NCBI GenBank assembly: GCA_945926565.1
Contig: CAMELY010000008.1
Span: 1-22,175, forward strand
Reading direction: 5' to 3'
DNA length: 22,175 nt
Source of the DNA: an uncultured Clostridia bacterium
GTDB lineage: Bacteria; Bacillota; Clostridia; Oscillospirales; Oscillospiraceae
Part shown: in pieces, positions 14,064-21,856 of the stretch
How the letters are laid out: each line of letters begins with the position of its first letter
How positions within the stretch are numbered: position 1 is the first letter of the stretch
Notes under the pieces: generated by a model
What the model saw: only the letters and a program-made list of their open reading frames with translations
Told to the model about the DNA's origin: nothing
Database searches by the model: none
Position numbers and translations under genes: made by a program

Positions 14064-14584
14064 CTTCGCTTAAACTCCATATCCGTCCGGAACCGGCGGC
14101 AGACCCCCCGGAAGGCGGGATAGACCAGCGGCGCAAAGAGCAGGGAGTACAGCCCCTCCCCGCCGGCGATCCGGCACACCGGCTCCGCCGCCTGATTCAG
14201 AAAGAGCAAACGCACCAGCACCTCGATTCCCTCCAGAAAGAGCAGGCTGCCCAGGGCGCAGAGCAGATAGCCCAGCAGGCTCCGGCCCAGGGTCTTGTTC
14301 ACCGTGGTGCCGCAGGCGATGCCGATGGCAGTATACTGCCAGATCAGTCCGGCGCCCTCTGTCCCCGCAGTCAGGGCGCAGAGCAGCCCAGCGCCTAGGC
14401 CGAACACCGCCCCGGAAAAGGAGCCCTCCCAGAAGCCCACCGCCGCCACTGCCAGCGGGGCCAGCCGGGGCACCGCCCCCCACAGGGGAAAGCGGTTGAG
14501 GACACAGCGCTCCAAAAAGAAGAGCAGGAAAAACAGGGCGGTGTAGCTCCACCACTTCAGCCCTGTCCGGTCTTCCCATCCCAT
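14060..14584 (-). CDS. mreD: Rod shape-determining protein MreD
   Basis: This 174-residue integral membrane protein has about five hydrophobic segments (for example 13-25 YTALFFLLFFLER, 40-75, 85-100 and 103-130) and a basic C-terminus, as in MreD. It works with MreC and PBP2 in lateral wall synthesis. Sequence conservation in MreD is low, so the call rests on topology, size and strict gene order between mreC and mrdA. The start ATG 14584 has a GAGGTGAGG just upstream and lies nine bases from the mreC stop. Confidence 0.88.
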   Translation of the reverse strand: MGWEDRTGLKWWSYTALFFLLFFLERCVLNRFPLWGAVPRLAPLAVAAVGFWEGSFSGAVFGLGAGLLCALTAGTEGAGLIWQYTAIGIACGTTVNKTLGRSLLGYLLCALGSLLFLEGIEVLVRLLFLNQAAEPVCRIAGGEGLYSLLFAPLVYPAFRGVCRRFRTDMEFKRR

Positions 14585-14593
14585 GGCCTCACC

Positions 14594-15430
14594 TCATTCT
14601 ACGATGTCAAAGTCTTTGATGACAAAGACCTCCGAAAGACGCTCCAGGTCGGCGGCAGGCTGGAGCACGGCGTACTGCTCCACCCCGGAGGGGGTGGTGT
14701 GCACCTGCTCCACCGCGCCGATCACCAGGCCGGAGGGATACTTGCCCCCCATGCCGGAGGTGAGCACCTCGTCCCCGGAGACCAACTGGGCCTGGGCGCT
14801 GAGGTAGGCCAGGCGGCACTTGCCCTCGGTCATCAGGGTCAGATCTCCCTCCAGGATGCCGTCGTCCCCGGTGCGGAAAATCAGCGCTCCCACCGAGATG
14901 TTGGGATCCAGCAGGGTGGTCACGGTAGACCAGTTGAGTCCCGCCTCGGACACCACCCCCACCAGGCTGCCGGTCTCGGTGATGACGCAGTCCCCGATCT
15001 CCACGCCGTGGGCGGTGCCCTTGCTGATGGTCAGGGTGGAGGACCAACTGGTGGAGGTGCGGCCGGTGACTGTGGCGGACTCAAAGACAAAGTCCCGCCG
15101 CTTCTCCCGCAGCTCCAGCAGGGCCCGGAGGCGTTCATTCTCCTCCATGGCCTTCACCGCCTCCCGGTTCTCCTCCTCCATCTGGGCCACCTGCAGCTCC
15201 AGCTCCTGCACCCGGTTCTGCAGCTCGTCATATTCGGTGGCATAGCGCCAGACCCCCTGCACCCAGGAGGTCACCGCCGTGGAGGCCGCCCGGAAGGGGG
15301 TGGCCAGCACACCCAGCAGGTTGGTCACCGGATTCACCGGCATCAGGGCGGAGGCGATGGACACCGCCGCCGTCAGCAGCAGGGCGGCGATCACCACCAT
15401 CAATCCGTTTTTCCGAAAGAAATCCTTCAC
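14594..15430 (-). CDS. mreC: Rod shape-determining protein MreC
   Basis: The 278-residue protein has one N-terminal transmembrane helix (about 9-30), an extracytoplasmic coiled coil (about 68-115, EYDELQNRVQELELQVAQME) that mediates dimerisation, and the paired beta-barrel core of MreC: VTGRTSTSW, ISKGTAHGVEIGDCVIT, GLVGVV-type loop GSLVGVVSEAG, LLDPNISVGA and VLTSGMGGKYPSGLVIG. It forms the scaffold that activates PBP2-RodA. The start is GTG 15430 after AAGGAG at six bases. It follows maf by 19 bases. MreB, normally encoded just upstream of mreC, is absent from this cluster. Confidence 0.95.
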   Translation of the reverse strand: MKDFFRKNGLMVVIAALLLTAAVSIASALMPVNPVTNLLGVLATPFRAASTAVTSWVQGVWRYATEYDELQNRVQELELQVAQMEEENREAVKAMEENERLRALLELREKRRDFVFESATVTGRTSTSWSSTLTISKGTAHGVEIGDCVITETGSLVGVVSEAGLNWSTVTTLLDPNISVGALIFRTGDDGILEGDLTLMTEGKCRLAYLSAQAQLVSGDEVLTSGMGGKYPSGLVIGAVEQVHTTPSGVEQYAVLQPAADLERLSEVFVIKDFDIVE

Positions 15431-15449
15431 TGTCTGCTCCTTGCAGATA

Positions 15450-16025
15450 TCACAGGGTCTTTACCCCGAATCGGTTCAAAATCTGTCCCAGCTTACAGAC
15501 GGGGAGACCCATCACGTTGAAGTAGTCTCCCACGATGCCCTCCACCAGCAGGGCTCCCCGGCCCTGAATGCCGTAGGCCCCCGCCTTATCCATCGGCTCT
15601 CCAGTGGCCACATAGGCGGCAATCTCCTCCCGGGAGAGGGGGCGAAAGCGCACTTCGGTCGCCTCGTGGTCGGAGACGGTCTCCCCGCCCCGGAGCACCG
15701 CCAGGCCGGTATAGACTACATGGTGCCGTCCGGAGAGGGTCTCCAGCATGGAGACCGCCTCCTCCCGGCTGTGAGGCTTGCCCAGCACCTGGTGATCCAG
15801 GGTCACAATGGTGTCGGCGGCAATCATAATATCCTCCGGCCCGGCCTGGGCTGCCACCTCCCTGGCTTTCGCCAGGGCCAGGGCCTCGGAGAGCCGGTCG
15901 GGGGGCAGCTGCGCCCCCATGTCCTCCTCCCCCTTGGCGGGGCAGATGACAAAATCGGTGACGCCCATCTGCTCCAGCAGCTGCCGTCTTCTGGGGGACT
16001 GGGAGGCGAGAATAATCTTTCCCAT
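15450..16025 (-). CDS. maf: Maf family nucleoside triphosphate pyrophosphatase
   Basis: The 191-residue protein contains the Maf signatures SQSPRR (8-13), IAADTIV with catalytic D71, GKPHSREEA (82-90), SGRHHVVYTG and DKAGAYGIQG. Maf proteins hydrolyse modified or canonical NTPs (dTTP/UTP in the YhdE subgroup) to the monophosphate and pyrophosphate; they were first linked to septum inhibition in Bacillus subtilis. ATG 16025 follows GAGGAGGAG, and the gene lies 11 bases after the dut stop. Pairing with dut puts two nucleotide-pool enzymes at the head of the mreCD-mrdA operon. Confidence 0.93.
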   Translation of the reverse strand: MGKIILASQSPRRRQLLEQMGVTDFVICPAKGEEDMGAQLPPDRLSEALALAKAREVAAQAGPEDIMIAADTIVTLDHQVLGKPHSREEAVSMLETLSGRHHVVYTGLAVLRGGETVSDHEATEVRFRPLSREEIAAYVATGEPMDKAGAYGIQGRGALLVEGIVGDYFNVMGLPVCKLGQILNRFGVKTL

Positions 16026-16036
16026 GGCGCTCCTCC

Positions 16037-16489
16037 TCAGTTCCGGCCGGTGGAACCCAGACCGCCGGCGCCCCGCTCCGTCTCGTCCAGGGTCTCCGCC
16101 TGCTCCAGCTCCACCTGGAGCACCGGCACCACCGCCAGCTGGGCAATCCGGTCCCCGGGCTGGACGGTATAGTCCTCTGACCCGCTGTTGTGCAGGCCCA
16201 CCCGAATCTCTCCCCGGTAGTCGCTGTCGATGACCCCCACCCCGTTGGAGAGGGCGATGCCCTTCTTAATGCCCAATCCGGAGCGGGCAAAGACCAGGGC
16301 CACATAGGTGGGAGAGGGCAGGGCGATGGCGATGCCGGTGGGGATCACGGTTCGCCCCCCGGCGGGGATGGTCACCGGCCCCTCCAGGCAGGCGTGGAGA
16401 TCCAGGGCGGCGGCCCCGGCGCTGGCGTAATAGGGTGCGGGAATCTCCCGGCCGATTTTTGGGGAGAGGGCTTTCCATTGCAGTTTCAT
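16037..16489 (-). CDS. dut: dUTP diphosphatase (trimeric dUTPase)
   Basis: The 150-residue protein shows all five motifs of homotrimeric dUTPases: AGAAALDLHA (motif I), ARSGLGIKKGI (II), NGVGVIDSDYRGE (III, with the conserved aspartates D88/D90), PGDRIAQL (IV) and the glycine-rich RGAGGLGSTG tail (V) that closes over the nucleotide. It converts dUTP to dUMP and pyrophosphate, keeping uracil out of DNA and feeding thymidylate synthesis. ATG 16489 follows GAGGAA. It is the first gene of the minus-strand dut-maf-mreC-mreD-mrdA series. Only a weak -10 (TATCAT, 16531-16526) could be seen upstream, with no matching -35. Confidence 0.95.
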   Translation of the reverse strand: MKLQWKALSPKIGREIPAPYYASAGAAALDLHACLEGPVTIPAGGRTVIPTGIAIALPSPTYVALVFARSGLGIKKGIALSNGVGVIDSDYRGEIRVGLHNSGSEDYTVQPGDRIAQLAVVPVLQVELEQAETLDETERGAGGLGSTGRN

Positions 16490-16544
16490 AGGGTATTCCT
16501 CACAAATTGAATTGATTTTCCAAATATGATAGAAATCCGCATCC

Positions 16545-16617
16545 GGGCGGCCACGCAGGGCCGCCCCTACGGCGTTTTCTCGAGATCATCTGTAGGGGCG
16601 ACCCTATGTGGTCGCCC
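16545..16617. repeat. MITE-like compound palindromic repeat
   Basis: The 26-base left arm (16545-16570, GGGCGGCC...CGCCCCTAC) and the right arm (16592-16617) are inverted copies that agree at 22 of 26 positions when the right arm is reverse-complemented. Each arm is also a hairpin by itself (GGGCGGCC with GGGCCGCCC; GGGGCGACC with GGTCGCCC). The 21-base centre is unrelated and AT-richer. The unit lies between the U32 stop and the dut start. Very similar 'GTAGGGGCG..' palindromes are recalled as dispersed repeats in gut Clostridia; copy number here cannot be tested. Confidence 0.7.
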
Positions 16618-16627
16618 TTTGCGATCG

Positions 16628-18709
16628 TCACTCCACATCCCGGAAGTACAGCCCCCGGGTGATGTCCGCCGGGGCGTAGCTCCCCCGGCCCTGGTAGCGC
16701 TCCAGAATCTGGACGCACTCTCTGGGGTTCTCGGTGGTAAAGCTGAGCCGTGCCCCCCAAAGACCCAGGGTCTGGAAGCTCTCCAGCTTATCCCCCAGGT
16801 AGAGCTTTTTGGAGTTGAAGATCTCGTTCCGGCAGCCCCGGGCCTTGAGCACCGGGAACTGGGCCCCGGTGCGGTCGGTGAGCAGGTTGGTGCTCTGGCA
16901 GTTGCAACGGTTTGCCCGGTTTCGGATGATGCAGTTCTGGGTGATCATGAGAGGCAGCCGACCGTAGACAATGAGCTCGGTGTCCAGGGGCTTGTTCAGA
17001 TCCCGCACCCGGGCCAGCCGCTGCTCAAAGGACAGCGTTGCGGAGATCAGTCCCATCTCCCGGAGCTGGGCCAGGGTCAGGGAGTTGTACACCCCCAGGC
17101 CGAAATCTCCCCGGCAGGTGAAGTCCTGACTGAGCGCCAGGGTCAGCGCCCCCAGCTCTCCCACCAGGGCGGTATAGACTCCCAACTCCTTGACCTGCTC
17201 CAGCAGGCCCACCAGCTCCGCCCGCTCGCTGTCCCACAGAATCCGGGGCATGGACACGCAGACCTCAATCCCCCGGTCCATGGCCCGGGCCACCCGGGCC
17301 TTCTGGGCCAGAATGTCCTCCGGGGAGAGATAGAGCACCTGAGGGGCCAGGTCGATGAGGGCGTCGGTGAGCTGCTCCCCCCGGCGGAGGGAGACGGTGC
17401 AGACCGGCGGCTCTGTCCGCCCCTCCGCCCGGGGCAGGGGGGCAAGCTGGCCGGCGGGGCGCTTGGGGGGCTGGATGCGCTGAATGCTCAAATCGTCCAG
17501 CAGTCTGCGCCGCAGGCCGTTGAGGGCGGAGAGGGAGACGGCCAGATTGGGCTCCGCCTCCACCTGGATCTCCTGCGCATAGAAGGGGGTACCTCCGGTG
17601 CGCTCCAGCTGCTGGCGCACCTGCTCCCGGGTGATGGCCCGGTGCTGGGCAGCCTGGGGAACCGGGCCGGTGACGGTGACGCTGCGGCCCTCCCGGTCCT
17701 CCGCCCGGAGCAGCATGGGTTCCCCTGCCCGGATGCGGGCGGTCATGGTGACAGGCACCCGGGGATGCTCCCGGCGGCAGTCCTGGCGCACCTGGGCAAA
17801 CCGCTTTTCCGGCACCTGCTCCTTTTCCCGGACGCCGAACATCTGCCGGCCCGTCTTGCCCTGGTAATAGCCGTCGGTAAACCCCTGTCGGGAGAAGGCG
17901 GCCCGCAGATCCTCCAGCTCCGCCCGGGTGGGGGCTCTCCCCTGCCGGAGGACGTCGGAGTAGATCTTGGTGACAATGGCCACATACTCCGGCCGCTTCA
18001 TCCGCCCCTCGATCTTGGCGCTGGCCACTCCCATGTCCTGGAGCTCCTTCAGATATTCTACCAGAGCCATGTCCTTGAGGCTGAGGGGATAGCCATCGGC
18101 GGAGCCGTCCCAGCCGTACTTCATCCGGCAGGGCTGGGCGCACATCCCCCGGTTGCCGCTGCGGCCCCCGATCACTGAGGAGAGGAAGCACTGTCCGGAG
18201 TAGCACATGCACAGTGCCCCGTGGACAAAGACCTCGATCTCAATGGGGGAATGGCGGCAGATATAGCGGATCTGCTGCCGGGACAGCTCCCGGGAGAGCA
18301 CCACCCGCTCCATCCCCATGGCGGCGCAGGCCATGACGCCGTCCAGATTGTGGACGGTCATCTGAGTGGAGCCGTGGATGGGCAGCTCCGGGGCCACCTG
18401 GCGGATCATCTCCGCCGCCCCCAGATCCTGAACGATGAGGGCGTCCACCCCGATCTCATTGCACAGCCCCACCAGCTTGGCCGCCTGGGGCAGTTCCTGG
18501 TCTGAGAGCAGGGTGTTCAGGGTAAGATAGACCTTGACGCCCCGGAGATGACAATAGTCTACCGTAGTCCGCAGGCCATTGTCGTCGAAATTGGCGGCAT
18601 TCCTCCGGGCGTTGAATTTTCCGTATCCCAGATAGATGGCGTCCGCCCCGTTCTGGACGGCGGCCACCGCCGCCTCATAGGAACCGGCGGGGGAGAGTAT
18701 TTCCATCAT
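16628..18709 (-). CDS. U32 family protein, long form (RlhA/YdcP-like, former 'collagenase-like peptidase')
   Basis: The 693-residue protein opens with the U32 TIM-barrel start EILSPAGSYEAAVAAVQNGA and has GSTQMTVHN (113-121) and EVFVHGALC (159-167). Cysteines C167, C174, C190 and C194 in HGALC..SGQC..RGMCAQPCR are the set known to bind iron-sulfur in this family. A second cysteine group (C593, C602, C604, C626) lies in the C-terminal third. The length matches E. coli RlhA, which hydroxylates C2501 of 23S rRNA, rather than the shorter tRNA hydroxylation protein TrhP; a protease role is doubtful. ATG 18709 is chosen because AGGAGG stands eight bases upstream, inside the longer reading from 18727. 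It follows zapA, a pairing common in Firmicutes. Confidence 0.88.
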   Translation of the reverse strand: MMEILSPAGSYEAAVAAVQNGADAIYLGYGKFNARRNAANFDDNGLRTTVDYCHLRGVKVYLTLNTLLSDQELPQAAKLVGLCNEIGVDALIVQDLGAAEMIRQVAPELPIHGSTQMTVHNLDGVMACAAMGMERVVLSRELSRQQIRYICRHSPIEIEVFVHGALCMCYSGQCFLSSVIGGRSGNRGMCAQPCRMKYGWDGSADGYPLSLKDMALVEYLKELQDMGVASAKIEGRMKRPEYVAIVTKIYSDVLRQGRAPTRAELEDLRAAFSRQGFTDGYYQGKTGRQMFGVREKEQVPEKRFAQVRQDCRREHPRVPVTMTARIRAGEPMLLRAEDREGRSVTVTGPVPQAAQHRAITREQVRQQLERTGGTPFYAQEIQVEAEPNLAVSLSALNGLRRRLLDDLSIQRIQPPKRPAGQLAPLPRAEGRTEPPVCTVSLRRGEQLTDALIDLAPQVLYLSPEDILAQKARVARAMDRGIEVCVSMPRILWDSERAELVGLLEQVKELGVYTALVGELGALTLALSQDFTCRGDFGLGVYNSLTLAQLREMGLISATLSFEQRLARVRDLNKPLDTELIVYGRLPLMITQNCIIRNRANRCNCQSTNLLTDRTGAQFPVLKARGCRNEIFNSKKLYLGDKLESFQTLGLWGARLSFTTENPRECVQILERYQGRGSYAPADITRGLYFRDVE

Positions 18710-18749
18710 GAAGGCTTCCTCCTGCAAATGTGTGGTCCGACCGAAAGAG

Positions 18750-18771
18750 GGGCCGGAGGTGTCTCCGGCCC
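18750..18771 (-). terminator. Intercistronic hairpin between zapA and the U32 gene
   Basis: GGGCCGGAG (18750-18758) and CTCCGGCCC (18763-18771) form a perfect 9-bp stem with loop gtgt, six bases past the zapA stop. On the minus strand only a short CTCTTTC follows, so it is a weak terminator or an RNA stability element limiting U32 expression relative to zapA. Confidence 0.5.
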
Positions 18772-18776
18772 GTTGA

Positions 18777-19100
18777 TTATTTCCCCTTGCCGCCCTTTTT
18801 CAGCCGGGTGATCTCCCGCTTGGCCTCGGCCAGCTCCTGCTTGGCCTGATTGGCCTCCTCCAAATAGTCCTTCAGCTGGGCCCGCAGAGCCTGGGCCGCC
18901 TCCTGCTCCTTGAAGGCGGAGTCCACCGCGTTGATGGCGGTGAGGACGGCGGCGTCCAGGGCAGGCACCTTGGCCTGCTTCATGACGGAGGTCATCAGCC
19001 CGTCCACCTGGGCAGCGACCTTTTCCACATAGGGCTGCTCCTCGGTGGTGACGAGAGTATAGGGGCGGTCCGCGATGGTGACGGTGACTTTACTTTTCAT
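18777..19100 (-). CDS. zapA: Cell division protein ZapA
   Basis: This 107-residue protein begins with the ZapA fold (KVTVTIADRPYTLVTTEEQPYVEKVAAQVD, broken here by the hairpin between strands) and continues as a long helix (about 55-100) rich in E, K, Q and A that forms the antiparallel coiled-coil tetramer, ending in a lysine-rich tail. ZapA bundles FtsZ filaments at the division site in the cytoplasm. ATG 19100 follows GGGAGGT at seven bases; the upstream in-frame extension to 19298 crosses the promoter and is rejected. The extended -10 promoter at 19180 lies upstream, and the U32 gene follows. Confidence 0.9.
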   Translation of the reverse strand: MKSKVTVTIADRPYTLVTTEEQPYVEKVAAQVDGLMTSVMKQAKVPALDAAVLTAINAVDSAFKEQEAAQALRAQLKDYLEEANQAKQELAEAKREITRLKKGGKGK

Positions 19101-19179
19101 TTCAGATACCTCCCGGCCGAAACCGTTCCTTTCCAATGTAAAATGGGCTGTATTTGTCCGCAAGATTGGGATTCTATTC

Positions 19180-19188
19180 ATTATAGCA
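19180..19188 (-). promoter_or_regulatory. Extended -10 promoter of zapA
   Basis: The minus strand reads TGCTATAAT at 19188-19180, identical to the extended -10 elements at 2348 and 6391-6383. No good -35 was found. The leader would be about 73 bases. Confidence 0.6.
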
Positions 19189-19254
19189 TAGCCACGGCCA
19201 CAAAGAAACCGATATTGCGCGGAATTTTTTGCCCTTTCCCCGATTTTCTCCGCC

Positions 19255-19283
19255 TTGTTTTGCCCGTCAATTCCTGCTATACT
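19255..19283 (+). promoter_or_regulatory. Promoter of the helicase-lspA-rluD operon
   Basis: TTGTTT (19255-19260), 17 bases and TATACT (19278-19283), with TGC before the -10 (extended -10). It is divergent from the zapA promoter about 70 bases away. The start near 19290 gives a leader of about 45 bases. Confidence 0.7.
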
Positions 19284-19334
19284 ATATGCTGTCATCAATC
19301 TGTGATAATGTATAGAACAAAGGACTCGAAACTT

Positions 19335-21368
19335 GTGAATTTTAACGATTTGAATTTACCCACCCCCATTTTGACCGCCCTGTCCGAGCAGGGCTATGAG
19401 ACCCCCACCCCCATTCAGGCCCAGGCGATTCCCCCTGCCCTGGCGGGCCGGGATGTGCTGGGCTGCGCCCAGACCGGCACCGGCAAGACCTGCGCCTTCG
19501 CCGTGCCCATTCTCACCCGGCTCAGCGGGGAGCACCGGCAGGATCATCCCATCCGGGCGCTGATTCTCACCCCCACCCGGGAGCTGGCCATCCAGAATCA
19601 GGACTGCTTTGCCGCCTACGGCGCCCATCTCCCCCTGCGCAGCACCGTCATCTTCGGCGGCGTGGGGCAGGGGCCCCAGGTGGAGTCGCTGCAGAAGGGC
19701 ACCGATATTCTGGTCGCCACGCCGGGCCGGCTGGCAGACCTGTACCAGCAGGGCTATATCGACCTGTCCCGGCTGGAGATCTTCGTCCTGGACGAGGCGG
19801 ACCGGATGCTGGACATGGGCTTTATCCACGATGTGAAAAAGGTCCTCCAGTGGCTGCCGGAGAAAAAGCAGACCCTCTTCTTCTCCGCCACCATGCCCAA
19901 GGAGGTGCGGAGCCTGGTCAACCAGCTGCTCCACAACCCCGCCCGCATCGCCGTGGATCCCGTCAACTCTACCGTAGAGGCCATCGACCAGAGCCTCTAC
20001 CGTACGGATAAAAGCAAGAAAACCAAGCTGCTGATCTGGCTGCTGCAGGAAAACGACTTCCCCTCCGTCCTGGTCTTCACCCGCACCAAGCACGGGGCCA
20101 ACCGAGTAGCCCGGGATCTGGAGCGCGCCGGCGTCTCCGCCGCCGCCATCCACGGAAACAAGTCCCAGACCGCCCGTCAGGCCGCCTTGGCCGGCTTCAA
20201 GTCCGGTGAGATCCGGGTTCTGGTGGCCACCGACATCGCCGCCCGGGGCCTGGACATTGAGGGCCTGTCCTGCGTGGTCAACTACAACCTCCCCGACGTC
20301 CCGGAGACCTACGTCCACCGCATCGGCCGCACCGGCCGGGCGGGGCAGGACGGCATCGCCCTGTCCTTCTGCGACGCCAGCGAGCTGGAGGAGCTGTCCG
20401 CCATCGAAAAACAGCTGGGGAATCCCATCCCCCTGGTTCAGCAGCACCCCTACCCAATGGAGGAGATGGAAGTGCCAACGACCACAGACAAGCACGGCCG
20501 GCGGATGCATCCCGAGGACGCCGAGGCCAGGGCCGCCGCCCAGGAGCAGAGCCGCAAGCGCCGGGAGAAGTCCCCCAAGCCCCAGCAGGCTCAGCCCGCC
20601 CCTCAGCCCGCACCGGAGCCCCAGGACAAGCCGGAAAAGCCTGCCCGGCAGGCGAAAAAACCGAAAAACAAGCCTCAGACCAAGCCCGCCCCCCAGCCGG
20701 AGCAGTCCCCGCTGTCCCGGGAGCCGGTGCTCTCCCCGGAGGAGGACGTGGGCAACTACGCCGACCTGATCCGCCACCGGGCCACTTCCCGGCCCCAGGA
20801 GCGCAAGCCCTATTCCGCCGCCTCTCTGGACGAGCTGCTGGCCCTTCCGGACTTCGCCGACGAGCTGGGCTACGACAAGATCGGCCAGAGCCAGCCCAAG
20901 CGGCGCAATCCCCTCTCCGGGGGCAAGGTGATGGACGCCACCGCCCGGATGTTCCTCAAGGGCAGTCCCCAGCCCCAGGAGGAGGAGCCTGCCCCCCAGC
21001 CCAGCCGGAGCAGCCGCCGGAAAAAGCGGGGCTCCGCCGGTCAGAAGCCGGCGCAGGAGGCACCTGTTCAGCAGGCTCCCGCGCCCAAGCAGCAGACGGA
21101 GCAGCCTGCCCAGCCCAAGGGCCGCAAGGGCCAAGCCCAAGGCAAAAAGCAGAGCGCTCAGCCCAAAGTCAAAGAGGCCCAACCTCAGGCCAAGCCCCTG
21201 AAATCCGCCGCTCTCACCCAGCCCAAGGCAGCCCCCAAGCCGGGGCCCAAGTCCGGCTCCCGACACGCCCGGCCCCTGCCCAAGCAGGAACATTCCGGCA
21301 ATCAGGATGCCAGCCGCAGCCTGGTGCGCCCCTACTACCTCAGCGATAAAAAGGGGAAGCGGGGATGA
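19335..21368 (+). CDS. DEAD-box RNA helicase, RhlE-like, with long low-complexity C-terminal tail
   Basis: The 677-residue protein has a complete RecA-like helicase core (1 to about 365): PTPIQAQ (Q motif), AQTGTGKT (45-52), PTRELA, TPGRL, DEAD (153-156), SAT (184-186), VFTRTKH, ATDIAARGLD and HRIGRTGR (328-335). It unwinds RNA using ATP, typically in ribosome assembly or RNA decay. Residues about 380-677 form a very long tail rich in P, Q, K and A. An ordered-looking island (about 469-518, NYADLIRHRA and SLDELLALPDFADEL) lies within it. The start is GTG 19335, giving the usual N-terminus NFNDLNL and preceded by AAAGGA at ten bases; ATG 19308 has no ribosome-binding site. The stop overlaps lspA by ATGA. 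Confidence 0.93.
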   Translation: MNFNDLNLPTPILTALSEQGYETPTPIQAQAIPPALAGRDVLGCAQTGTGKTCAFAVPILTRLSGEHRQDHPIRALILTPTRELAIQNQDCFAAYGAHLPLRSTVIFGGVGQGPQVESLQKGTDILVATPGRLADLYQQGYIDLSRLEIFVLDEADRMLDMGFIHDVKKVLQWLPEKKQTLFFSATMPKEVRSLVNQLLHNPARIAVDPVNSTVEAIDQSLYRTDKSKKTKLLIWLLQENDFPSVLVFTRTKHGANRVARDLERAGVSAAAIHGNKSQTARQAALAGFKSGEIRVLVATDIAARGLDIEGLSCVVNYNLPDVPETYVHRIGRTGRAGQDGIALSFCDASELEELSAIEKQLGNPIPLVQQHPYPMEEMEVPTTTDKHGRRMHPEDAEARAAAQEQSRKRREKSPKPQQAQPAPQPAPEPQDKPEKPARQAKKPKNKPQTKPAPQPEQSPLSREPVLSPEEDVGNYADLIRHRATSRPQERKPYSAASLDELLALPDFADELGYDKIGQSQPKRRNPLSGGKVMDATARMFLKGSPQPQEEEPAPQPSRSSRRKKRGSAGQKPAQEAPVQQAPAPKQQTEQPAQPKGRKGQAQGKKQSAQPKVKEAQPQAKPLKSAALTQPKAAPKPGPKSGSRHARPLPKQEHSGNQDASRSLVRPYYLSDKKGKRG

Positions 21369-21856
21369 AGGCCGCACGATACTATCTGGCCGCCGCCCTG
21401 CTGGTGGTCCTGGATCAGGTGACCAAAGTGCTGACCCGGGCCTATCTGGTGGGGCAGGGCACTGTGGTGCTGATTCCAGGAGTGGTGGGCCTGACCTATG
21501 TGGAGAATACCGGCATGGCCTTCTCATCCTTCAGCGGCTATACCCCGGTGCTGGCGGTACTCAGCTTTGTGGTCTCGGTGCTGCTGGCAGTGGCCATCTG
21601 GAAAAAATGGCTGCCTCATCCCTTCTGCCAGTGGATGCTGACCCTGATTCTGGCGGGGGCGGTGGGCAACCTGATCGACCGCGCCTTTCTGGGCTACGTC
21701 ACCGACATGATTCAGGTGCTGTTTATCAACTTTGCCGTCTTTAACGTGGCTGACTGCTGCGTGGTGGTGGGGGGCATTCTGCTGGCCGTCTATGTCATCT
21801 TCTTCTGGAAGGACGGGGAGGCAAAGCCCTCCGCCTCCGGGGAGGACAAGGCATGA
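21365..21856 (+). CDS. lspA: Lipoprotein signal peptidase (signal peptidase II)
   Basis: The 163-residue membrane protein has four hydrophobic helices (about 7-25, 60-80, 90-105 and 125-150). It carries the LspA signatures LDQVTK (16-21), VENTGMAF (46-53), GNLIDR (101-106) and the catalytic aspartates D114 (YVTDMI) and D130 (FNVADCCV). It removes signal peptides from prolipoproteins after lipid attachment at the outer face of the membrane. The C-terminus is charged (EAKPSASGEDKA). ATG 21365 overlaps the helicase stop and its own stop overlaps the next ATG, so all three genes are translationally coupled. The lspA-rluD order is conserved in Firmicutes. Confidence 0.96.
   Translation: MKAARYYLAAALLVVLDQVTKVLTRAYLVGQGTVVLIPGVVGLTYVENTGMAFSSFSGYTPVLAVLSFVVSVLLAVAIWKKWLPHPFCQWMLTLILAGAVGNLIDRAFLGYVTDMIQVLFINFAVFNVADCCVVVGGILLAVYVIFFWKDGEAKPSASGEDKA

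Noticed and set aside
20580..21300. Repetitive CAG/CCC-rich stretch as a DNA repeat array or CRISPR
   Set aside because: The repetition is irregular and in frame; it reflects the P/Q/K/A-rich tail of the helicase. No equal-length repeats with spacers exist.
19356..21527. Open minus-strand frame of about 723 codons
   Set aside because: Antisense shadow of the helicase, whose motifs I to VI are complete on the plus strand.
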